In this document: positions 7,274-13,626 of the stretch, one piece after another
How positions within the stretch are numbered: position 1 is the stretch's first letter
How the letters are laid out: every line of letters starts with the position of its first letter
Origin: CAIPBY01 sp041671305
GTDB lineage: Bacteria > Patescibacteriota > Patescibacteriia > 2-01-FULL-39-33
DNA: 25,580 nt
Reading direction: 5' to 3'
NCBI GenBank assembly: GCA_041671305.1
Contig: JBAZBX010000014.1
Span: 1 to 25,580, forward strand
The notes under the pieces: generated by a model
What the model saw: only the letters and a program-made list of their open reading frames with translations
What the model was told of the DNA's origin: nothing
Databases searched by the model: none
Made by a program: the position numbers and the translations under genes

Positions 7274-8827
7274 TTACTTCACAGAAGAATTAAGTATTTT
7301 TTTGGAGAGCCCAAAAACCAAAATAAAAATTAAAATATACATAATGATCAATCCCCAAATATTTATTTTCACATTGAAAAACCCATACGGCCAAGAGTGC
7401 AATATGGCCGTAACTTTGAGCCAATAAAAAGCCAAAAACCAGTTTACCAAACCAAGCAACCTGGCCAAGGGCAAAAATATCATACTAATTAGGGCATTTA
7501 TAAACCCTAGAATCATCAGAGTGGGAATAACCGGCAGAATTAACATATTGGCCAAGATAGAAATCAAAGAAATTTTTTGAAAATAATAAATAAGCAAAGG
7601 CAAAGTGGCTAATTGCGCCGACAAAGTGGTCAGTGCCATCTCTTTCAATTGTCCCGCCTCAGGAATCTTACGAAAATAGAATTTCAAAACCGGCAAAAAA
7701 TATACCAAGCCGATAACTGCCATAAAAGACAGCTGAAATCCGACATCGGATATTAATATTTTGGGATTAATCAAAACCATGCCCGTAGCAGAGAGCATAA
7801 TCAAATTGCCGGCTGAACCGGGACGTCCTATTTTCTGAGCATAGAGAAACATAATGCCCATGACCGCCGATCTCACAGCCGATGAGGGCATGCCAATCAT
7901 GATGGTATAAATTACGATGCCGATGCTGGCAAACCAAAACGCCCTCTTGCGCCGAATACCGATAGCGATGGCAACATACATAAACATAGCCGAGATGACC
8001 ACCATATGCGAACCGGACACGGCAATGATATGCGTAATTCCCAAATCGGAAAATTTTTGATTCCAGTCCGCGGAAATAGATCCTGTGTCTCCCAAAATCA
8101 TTCCTTGCATAAGAGACGCTTCCGGCTCGCTAATAGAATAATTAAGTCCCTGAGACATCTTGCTTTTCAAATTCAAAATCTGAGACATAAACCAATTTCC
8201 TTTGCTGTGACTAATTATTATAATATCGCCATACGGGCAAAGGGAATAAATATTATAACGCGCTAAGTATTTATCATAATCAAAATCTTCTATTTTTTCC
8301 GGCTTAGCCAGCTGGCAACTCACTTGAACTTCATCTCCATAATTATAAGCCGGATAGAGTCCTTGATTCATCAATATTTTCCCTTCTACTTCACGGACAT
8401 ATTTTCCTTTGATTAATTTACGCGAACTAATGGTTAATTTCTGATAGCTAATCCGCTTATCTACCTTGGATACCACCCCAATGAATTCCACTTTTTCGTC
8501 GTTATAATGGTAAATTTTTCCGGCATCGCCATAATCCGGCAGGCTGATTTGGTAACGGAAAAAACCCAGCAGAAAGGCAAATAAAAACAAAAAATAAACC
8601 CTCCCCAACCCTCCCTTTCGTAAAGGGAGGGGGCTTATTTCGGCAGACAAACCTGCCGTCGCTCCTTTCGGAGCTATGGCAGACAAAGAAAAAATCAGCC
8701 CTAAAGCTGAAATTAATAATAAACAAAAAACTGTAAACGAATTTATAGAAACGAAATTACCCAAGCCAACACCCAAAAGAACGCAAGCCAAAGCAATCCA
8801 AAAAATTTGTGACTTATGCCATCTCAT
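7274..8827 (-). CDS. comEC: ComEC/Rec2 family DNA uptake channel, without the C-terminal hydrolase domain
   Basis: A 517-residue polytopic membrane protein. Two N-terminal helices (about 8-50 and 77-92) flank an odd insert, an OB-like DUF4131 region follows (about 105-205), then the competence domain. Its hallmark is EPEASLMQGMILGD (234-247) and HIIAVSGSHM (266-275), followed by about seven membrane helices. ComEC carries single-stranded DNA across the inner membrane in transformation. The usual C-terminal metallo-beta-lactamase domain is missing and is encoded separately at 5197-6105. A strong AGGAGG precedes the ATG at 8827, unusual in this window. Residues about 49-79 are encoded by a GC-rich palindromic repeat (see 8597-8690). 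Confidence 0.93.
   Translation of the reverse strand: MRWHKSQIFWIALACVLLGVGLGNFVSINSFTVFCLLLISALGLIFSLSAIAPKGATAGLSAEISPLPLRKGGLGRVYFLFLFAFLLGFFRYQISLPDYGDAGKIYHYNDEKVEFIGVVSKVDKRISYQKLTISSRKLIKGKYVREVEGKILMNQGLYPAYNYGDEVQVSCQLAKPEKIEDFDYDKYLARYNIYSLCPYGDIIIISHSKGNWFMSQILNLKSKMSQGLNYSISEPEASLMQGMILGDTGSISADWNQKFSDLGITHIIAVSGSHMVVISAMFMYVAIAIGIRRKRAFWFASIGIVIYTIMIGMPSSAVRSAVMGIMFLYAQKIGRPGSAGNLIMLSATGMVLINPKILISDVGFQLSFMAVIGLVYFLPVLKFYFRKIPEAGQLKEMALTTLSAQLATLPLLIYYFQKISLISILANMLILPVIPTLMILGFINALISMIFLPLARLLGLVNWFLAFYWLKVTAILHSWPYGFFNVKINIWGLIIMYILIFILVFGLSKKILNSSVK
8597..8690. repeat. Palindromic repeat element inserted in frame within comEC
   Basis: A GC-rich block in an AT-rich gene folds into three successive hairpins: a perfect 10-base stem (8609-8618 with 8622-8631, CCCTCCCTTT), a 6-base stem (8641-8646 with 8653-8658, CGGCAG) and a 5-base stem (8661-8665 with 8670-8674). 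The word GGCAGACAAA occurs at 8642-8651 and nearly exactly again at 8678-8687. It is translated as an APKGATAGL...SPLPLRKGGLGR stretch between two membrane helices, where ComEC proteins have a short loop. The composition and hairpins look like a small mobile intergenic repeat that landed in frame. Confidence 0.7.
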
Positions 8828-8848
8828 TTCCCCTCCTGTGAATTTTAA

Positions 8849-8868
8849 ATTATAATAATTTAATTATA
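8849..8868 (-). promoter_or_regulatory. Candidate promoter of comEC (two TATAAT boxes)
   Basis: Two perfect TATAAT boxes on the minus strand (8863-8868 and 8849-8854) lie between the pyrC terminator and the comEC Shine-Dalgarno site. No strong -35 box accompanies either; TTACAA sits 17 bases before the first. The position after a terminator makes a promoter plausible. Confidence 0.4.
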
Positions 8869-8869
8869 C

Positions 8870-8904
8870 AAAAAAATAACCGCCTTTGTAAGCAACAAAG
8901 GCGG
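8870..8904 (-). terminator. Rho-independent terminator of the pyrDC operon
   Basis: A perfect 10-base stem CCGCCTTTGT (8880-8889 with 8895-8904) with a 5-base loop is followed on the minus strand by TTATTTTTTT. It begins 28 bases after the pyrC stop and isolates pyrDC from comEC. Confidence 0.88.
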
Positions 8905-8932
8905 ACGTGTTAAATTTTGAAATCACAGAAGA

Positions 8933-10036
8933 CTATACAGCGGCAACTACACTCCATTCTGCCACCGTTTTTCCGGCCAGAAGCGGAATGATGGAGATCG
9001 TCTGCCCGCAAGTTATCATGTTCGGTACCTCATACGGTTCCTTCACCAGAGTCAGTGTGCACTCACTGGGCTTGAGCCCGTAGGACTGCGGGCCACGAAT
9101 TGAGGTGAAACCCTCCAAATAATCAGAAGCGTCGTCCGCTTCAAAAAGCGTCGCCCAACAACCGATGGGGTTGAGAGGGAAAACACCTGGTAGCGTTTTG
9201 GGATACTTGTGTCCAGCGACATCCGTACCCATAAAAAACTTGGATCCAGGATTCATGGCTTCGCGACGTACTGCATCCCGATTACTCTCAGACTTGGCGA
9301 TGGGCTTGCAACGGTCGTTGACATTTGCCAACGCATCCGCATTCAACAGCAAAGCATGTTGAATAGCCAATGTGCCAACCACATTGTTCGGCATTGACTT
9401 GATGAGGTTGATGAGAGATGCCGTGCTGACGTGTTCTACAACTATCTTCAGCTCAGGAAACAACTCGTGAAGCTTTATCAGCCTCCACATTGCTTCTTCC
9501 TCAAGCAAATCCCACGACTCCACCGGATAATCAGCCGACTTCGGTTCTTCAAGATGGATTGAGAGAGGTACGCCAAGATCCGACATCAACCGGTAGACGT
9601 CCAACATATGCAGGCTGAACATGTCACTCACCCCGCCCTGAGAATTCGTAGTTGTGCCCTTCAAGTAGAGCTTGAAGGCTCTCATGACGTCACGACGCCT
9701 GTCCACCCAACGGACATCCTGGTAGCGTGTTTGATCGTGCAAGCCCAACATGTAGTTGAGCTCCAATTCCGAACCAAGACATAAATTGTTGACAATTGTC
9801 TGCAGTCGGCCATCATAAGCCAGCAGACTGGCTTCATCAACAATCGGAGGCTCCAGATTGGGCATGCCTATTGCCCTTGGGCAATAGCTGGCCAGATTCA
9901 GAAGGGTCAATGTCGCCAAAGGCCCATCACGAAAATGAGCATGGGCCTCAAGGGGACAGGGAATCTGCCAAGCATACTTTTCAGATGCAGGCAAATCCCG
10001 TGAAAAAGGTTGAAAATCCGTTGCGTCCATATTCAT
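8933..10036 (-). CDS. pyrC: Dihydroorotase (class II, PyrC type)
   Basis: A 367-residue amidohydrolase closing N-carbamoyl-L-aspartate to dihydroorotate in pyrimidine synthesis. It aligns by eye with E. coli PyrC. All metal-site positions are present: H32/H34 with R36 (EAHAHFRDG), K122 for carbamylation (AFKLYLKG followed by TTNS), H161, H202 (VEHVST), and D272 with H276 (FMGTDVAGH). The end LLAGKTVAEWSV also matches. It starts 3 bases after the pyrD stop, with GGGAGA just upstream inside the pyrD end. GC content by sampling is about 45-60 percent per line, against about 20-40 percent in flanking genes, and Shine-Dalgarno use differs from neighbours, pointing to horizontal acquisition. It ends in TAG. 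Confidence 0.95.
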   Translation of the reverse strand: MNMDATDFQPFSRDLPASEKYAWQIPCPLEAHAHFRDGPLATLTLLNLASYCPRAIGMPNLEPPIVDEASLLAYDGRLQTIVNNLCLGSELELNYMLGLHDQTRYQDVRWVDRRRDVMRAFKLYLKGTTTNSQGGVSDMFSLHMLDVYRLMSDLGVPLSIHLEEPKSADYPVESWDLLEEEAMWRLIKLHELFPELKIVVEHVSTASLINLIKSMPNNVVGTLAIQHALLLNADALANVNDRCKPIAKSESNRDAVRREAMNPGSKFFMGTDVAGHKYPKTLPGVFPLNPIGCWATLFEADDASDYLEGFTSIRGPQSYGLKPSECTLTLVKEPYEVPNMITCGQTISIIPLLAGKTVAEWSVVAAV

Positions 10037-10039
10037 GGT

Positions 10040-11056
10040 CTATTCTCCCAACAGTTTGTGAGCCCTTGCGATAATTCCCTCCAACCGCCAGGGTCGCAGG
10101 AAAGCCGCCGATCCGATGGCAATCTTATCCGCCCCTGCCTCAGCCATACGATCAACATCTTCGGGATGAAGTATGCCCCCTCCTCCAATAATGGGGCATT
10201 TGCTGTTCAACTGCCTGAAACGCCTGATCCAATCCACGGTAACAGGCAATAACGGCGCACCAGAAAGACCTCCCTCTTGCTGGAAACCGCGTCGCTTCAA
10301 TGGCGATCTCATTTCAGTGTTACCGGTCTTGAAGCCAGGAAAATATTTTTCCCAGTCATCGCCATTTATGCCGTTCCAACCGAATGGGATGGTGTTGGAG
10401 ACGCACAACCCGGCGCAACCATCAAGAGCCGCGATTTGCGCCGCCTGCTTCACGCCGAACGTTTCCGTTTCCGCCGCGCTCAGTTTGAAAACCAAGGGCA
10501 TTTCCAAGCTTTCTTCATTGGCAACCTCGGTCATCCTGCCGGCAAAATACACCAGTACGGATTGATCATGAGCCCCGACATTTGGACAAGACAAATTGAT
10601 TTGCAAAGCTACTTTGGCCTTGAATTGCTCCTTGACCAGCATTCGCGCAAAAAGCCTGAATTCCTCTATCTGATCTTCCACAGTCTCGGCGACTGACATA
10701 AAAGACAGAAAGAAAGGCTCGGCCATATCTTGCCAACGTCCGTCATCAAGTAGCGCCTGAGCTCCAGGCCCGGACAAGGACACGGCATTGAGAGCCACGC
10801 CATAACGAAACTGACGCGGTCCGCAAACGATACACCGAGGCAAAAACTGCACAGGACGATAATCCCGGCCAAGTGCCATGTTACCCATACGCTGAAGCAA
10901 GGTGGTAGTTTTTGCGCAAAAAGTTGTGCCACTGAAAGTGAATCCGGGCACAATCATCTTGAACAAGTCATGATAGCGATACCCCTCCCCAAAAAACCCG
11001 GTTGTCCCGGACATCTGAATGACCGGGCTGAAAGCAATTTCACCAATCGTTTTCAT
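10040..11056 (-). CDS. pyrD: Dihydroorotate dehydrogenase (class 1-like)
   Basis: A 338-residue flavoprotein oxidising dihydroorotate to orotate. The FMN barrel motifs are in order: AKTTTLL with K49, LNAVSLSGPG (89-98), INLSCPNVG (153-161) with C157 as the class 1 catalytic base (class 2 enzymes have Ser), K191, SNTI at 220-223, GGLSGAPLLP (262-271), IIGGGGI (289-295) and IAIGSAAF. No class 2 N-terminal membrane extension is seen, so it is probably cytosolic; the electron acceptor is not shown. The frame could open at 11092, but the ATG at 11056 has GGAGG seven bases upstream and gives the normal domain start. It is the first gene of the two-gene pyrDC operon with its own promoter and operator. 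Confidence 0.93.
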   Translation of the reverse strand: MKTIGEIAFSPVIQMSGTTGFFGEGYRYHDLFKMIVPGFTFSGTTFCAKTTTLLQRMGNMALGRDYRPVQFLPRCIVCGPRQFRYGVALNAVSLSGPGAQALLDDGRWQDMAEPFFLSFMSVAETVEDQIEEFRLFARMLVKEQFKAKVALQINLSCPNVGAHDQSVLVYFAGRMTEVANEESLEMPLVFKLSAAETETFGVKQAAQIAALDGCAGLCVSNTIPFGWNGINGDDWEKYFPGFKTGNTEMRSPLKRRGFQQEGGLSGAPLLPVTVDWIRRFRQLNSKCPIIGGGGILHPEDVDRMAEAGADKIAIGSAAFLRPWRLEGIIARAHKLLGE

Positions 11057-11106
11057 ACAACATCCTCCAAAATCCTCTGTTGAAAACAACATTCATAATC
11101 AAAAGA

Positions 11107-11135
11107 GCAATACGACTACAGAGTCGTATTGTCAA
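11107..11135 (-). promoter_or_regulatory. pyrDC promoter with a palindromic operator between -35 and -10
   Basis: On the minus strand a perfect TTGACA (11130-11135) is 17 bases from TATTGC (11107-11112), ending about 50 bases before the pyrD ATG. The spacer is filled by a perfect 24-base palindrome: CAATACGACT (11108-11117), a 4-base centre, and its complement (11122-11131). A second inverted pair TGTCAATA/TATTGACA (11130-11137, 11148-11155) overlaps the -35 box. The layout suggests repression by a dimeric regulator, not identified here. A bare hairpin role is less likely, as no U-tract follows. Confidence 0.6.
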
Positions 11136-11218
11136 TAAAGTTCGCCCTATTGACACTGTATAATTACCATAAACCATGGCAAGAGTCAACAATGTCAAAA
11201 GTATAAATTTATGTAAAT

Positions 11219-12314
11219 TTATTTTTTATCCACCTTCTCTCTCAAATAACTCTCCACAAAATCATCAAATTCCCCATCCAGCACCCGATCAATCTCTTGG
11301 GTCTCAAAGTCAGTCCTATGATCTTTGACTAATTTGTACGGTTGCATCACATACGACCTAGCTTGATTGCCCCATTGTGCTTTCAGATATTCACCCTTGA
11401 TTTCTTGAATTTTCTCCCCTTCTGCCTCTTCATGCAGTTTAAGCAACTTAGCTTTGAGAATTTTGATGGCGTTTTGCCTATTTTGCAACTGCGATCTCTC
11501 GTTCTGACATTTGACTACAATTCCCGTCGGGATGTGAGTGATGCGCACAGCTGAATCCGTGGTATTGACGCTCTGCCCTCCATTACCACCCGACCTCATC
11601 ACATCAATTCTCAAATCTTCATCTCTAAGTTCAATAATCTTGGCTTCCTCAATCTCAGGGAGTACCTCTACCAAAGCAAAGGAAGTGTGTCTCATCTTTT
11701 CCGCGTCAAAAGGCGAAATGCGAACTAGTCTGTGCACGCCATTTTCTGACCTCAGCCAGCCATAGACGAAGAGGCCGGTGATTTCTATAACTACACTCTT
11801 AATTCCCGCTTCGGCTCCAGGAGTTTCATCTATGATCTTGGCGTTAAATTTGTGGCGTTCGCAGAATCTCAAATACATCCGCATCAAAATCTGCGCCCAG
11901 TCTTGAGCATCCACCCCACCAGTGCCAGCATGGATAGAGACAATGGCATTTCCTCGGTCATAAGCTCCGGAAAATAAAACAGCGAACTCCATCTTATGAA
12001 ATTGCGCTTCTAATTTTGATAATTTTGAATTTATCTCTTCCTGCAATCCCTCATCATCTTTAGAAATCTCAGCCAAGTTGCCTAATTCATTAACTTCATT
12101 ATTTAAATCCTGCCAATGTTTCAATTCTGATTTGAAATTTTCATATTTTTGCGAAATTGTCTTAGCATTTTCTGGATCAGACCAAAAATCTGGCTTAGAT
12201 ATTTCTAGCTCTAATTCTGCTACAGAGTTTTTTATAGAGTCCAGGTCAAAGTAACCTCCAAACTCTAGAAATTTGATCTTGCAGATCTTTTATTTTTTCT
12301 ATTAAATTTTCCAT
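11219..12314 (-). CDS. prfB: Peptide chain release factor 2, with programmed +1 frameshift
   Basis: RF2 releases peptides at UGA and UAA. The gene is two frames: an ATG at 12314 opens 22 codons ending in CTT then TGA (12248-12246), and skipping the T at 12248 continues from GAC to the stop at 11219. The joined product is 364 residues (E. coli 365). The tripeptide SPF (200-202) that reads UGA/UAA and the catalytic GGQ (245-247, in RSGGNGGQ) sit at the expected spacing. An early segment such as PDFWSDPENAK appears only in the joined product. The gene is 67 bases after a small membrane protein gene. A later TTG at 12124 would lose the N-terminal domain and is not the real start. Confidence 0.96.
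12246..12259 (-). promoter_or_regulatory. prfB autoregulatory frameshift site
   Basis: The minus strand reads GGAGG (12259-12255), three bases TTA, CTT (12251-12249), then TGA C. This is the canonical RF2 arrangement: an internal Shine-Dalgarno 3 bases before the slippery CUU and a UGA followed by C. Low RF2 favours the +1 shift into full-length RF2. Confidence 0.95.
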
Positions 12315-12320
12315 ATATTT

Positions 12321-12357
12321 AATAACCAATAATCAAGAAACAATAACCAATAATCAA
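12321..12357. repeat. 16-base direct repeat upstream of prfB
   Basis: AATAACCAATAATCAA occurs at 12321-12336 and again at 12342-12357, separated by GAAAC, followed by TTTCCAA. It lies in the gap between the small membrane protein gene and prfB. The words resemble those in the intergenic elements at 3266-3352 and 5117-5160. Confidence 0.7.
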
Positions 12358-12381
12358 TTTCCAAGATACAAAATAAATTAA

Positions 12382-12720
12382 TTATTTTAAGTCATTAAGT
12401 ACGCTATTGATGCCATCCATGTTACCGCCAAGCAAATTAGCATAACTGCCAAATAAATTGTTTAATAACGGCGGTAACCAGATAATCGCTACAATTGCCG
12501 GGGCGATAATTAAAATAATCCAAATTATATTTATAATCATACGCCAAAACATAAACCTCCTAATCTTCTGCGTATCTTTATATATTAGCTTGGTATAATC
12601 CAAATTCTCCTTCGCCAATCTAATTAACTCGTTTTTTTCATCTTTTTGTGAATTAGCCATATTTCGGCTCTCCTCATTTTCCAAGGGCTTCGTAGGGCTG
12701 TTTTGGGGCTCATTTTCCAT
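12382..12720 (-). CDS. Small membrane protein of unknown function
   Basis: I do not recognise this family. From the ATG at 12720 it has 112 residues: a polar, charged N-terminal half (about 1-55) rich in Asn, Glu and Lys, then one long hydrophobic stretch (about 57-85, including IINIIWIILIIAPAIVAII), and a short Gly/Asn-rich tail. A further in-frame ATG at 12750 would overlap nrdG, so 12720, four bases after the nrdG stop, is preferred. The tight spacing suggests co-transcription with nrdG. The predicted shape is a single-pass or hairpin membrane protein with a cytoplasmic N-terminal segment. Confidence 0.65.
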   Translation of the reverse strand: MENEPQNSPTKPLENEESRNMANSQKDEKNELIRLAKENLDYTKLIYKDTQKIRRFMFWRMIINIIWIILIIAPAIVAIIWLPPLLNNLFGSYANLLGGNMDGINSVLNDLK

Positions 12721-12724
12721 AAAT

Positions 12725-13420
12725 TTATCTAATTTTGGACTCTTTAACAAATTCTTGGGCTATTTTAACTAAATTTTCCATTTCTTTTAGCGTATTACTC
12801 TGTCCGGAAAAATTACCATCAACTAGCCTATCCTGAAAATTAAAATTCTGCAAATAATAAAGTTTCGCTCCACTGATGGCCTTGGCCATTTCCAACACAT
12901 CATCTTTGCTATGCAAACCTTTTACCAGCGTACTGCGGAATTCATATTTCAAACCGCTGTCTTTAACAATTTCTATGCTCTCATATATTTTATCACTATT
13001 TCCCCCGATACCGCAAAATTTTTCATACTTATCCACCGGGCCTTTGATATCCATGGCAATGTAATCCAACAGTTTTTCCTGCAATAATTTTTCCAAAATT
13101 TCCGGCATCAGACCATTGGTATCCAGCTTTATATTATAACCCATCTCCTTTATTTTCCGACAAAAATCAATTATATCCGGCTGAGTGGTCGGTTCTCCTC
13201 CCGTAATGACCAGGCCGTCCAAATATTTTTTTCTTTTTTGCAAATGCGCCAAAAGCTCCTCCTCATCCAACAAATGAGACTTCTCTATATTCTCCGGAAT
13301 TACCAAATCAGGGTTATGACAAAAAGGACAGCGCATATTACACCCTGAGGTGAATAAAATCGCTGCCACTTTTTGCGGATAATCCAAGATAGTAACAGGT
13401 TGCAATCCGCCGATCTTCAT
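12725..13420 (-). CDS. nrdG: Anaerobic ribonucleotide reductase activating protein (radical SAM)
   Basis: A 231-residue radical SAM enzyme. The 4Fe-4S motif is C27-x3-C31-x2-C34 (GCNMRCPFC) and the SAM-binding GGEP is at 74-77, with LDTNG and IAMDIKGP further on. It uses S-adenosylmethionine to make the glycyl radical of the class III reductase. Its length fits the longer bacterial NrdG/pyruvate formate-lyase-activase-like group. Its substrate is evident from context: nrdD lies upstream, and the gene for the glycyl-radical peptide ends 3 bases before its ATG. It belongs to the nrdD operon. The start has no Shine-Dalgarno site, so translational coupling to the short upstream gene is likely. 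Confidence 0.93.
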   Translation of the reverse strand: MKIGGLQPVTILDYPQKVAAILFTSGCNMRCPFCHNPDLVIPENIEKSHLLDEEELLAHLQKRKKYLDGLVITGGEPTTQPDIIDFCRKIKEMGYNIKLDTNGLMPEILEKLLQEKLLDYIAMDIKGPVDKYEKFCGIGGNSDKIYESIEIVKDSGLKYEFRSTLVKGLHSKDDVLEMAKAISGAKLYYLQNFNFQDRLVDGNFSGQSNTLKEMENLVKIAQEFVKESKIR

Positions 13421-13423
13421 ATA

Positions 13424-13582
13424 TTATTCATTACCACAACCGCAACCGTTAACCAAAAAGGTTGTTCTGTCTCCGAATTCCGATTGTTTGCCCGGGTTCC
13501 ATTGATCCACCGGCCTGATGTAACCGACTATGCGAGAATAAACCTCGCACTTCTGCCTTTGTTGTTTGTTGTCACCTTCCAT
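13424..13582 (-). CDS. Stand-alone glycyl-radical domain of anaerobic ribonucleotide reductase
   Basis: A 52-residue protein whose core, CEVYSRIVGYIRPVDQWNPG (12-31) then KQSEFGDRTTF, is the glycyl-radical end that normally closes NrdD. The radical residue would be G20 in RIVGY. It ends with a Cys-rich GCGCGNE. The upstream nrdD frame (13627-15678) stops after its zinc site and lacks this motif, so the enzyme is encoded in two pieces. The frames differ and 44 AT-rich bases separate them, so readthrough cannot join them. The ATG at 13582 is chosen; an in-frame TTG at 13606 would add 8 residues. The stop is 3 bases before nrdG. Precedent for a separate glycyl-radical piece is GrcA/YfiD for pyruvate formate-lyase. 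Confidence 0.88.
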   Translation of the reverse strand: MEGDNKQQRQKCEVYSRIVGYIRPVDQWNPGKQSEFGDRTTFLVNGCGCGNE

Positions 13583-13626
13583 ATGATTAAACTTATTTAT
13601 AAACAAATTTATTTAAAAATATAATT

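Noticed and set aside
8502..8726. Alternative-frame protein over the comEC repeat (with a PPPFTKGR run).
   Set aside because: It arises from the palindromic repeat read in another frame; the comEC frame has clear family motifs on both sides.
10040..11092. pyrD start at 11092.
   Set aside because: The ATG at 11056 has a GGAGG site at proper distance, and the extra 12 residues do not resemble the family.
11219..12124. prfB as a truncated or frameshifted pseudogene of 301 residues.
   Set aside because: The upstream frame and the CUU UGA C signal restore a 364-residue protein with all domains; this is the known RF2 mechanism.
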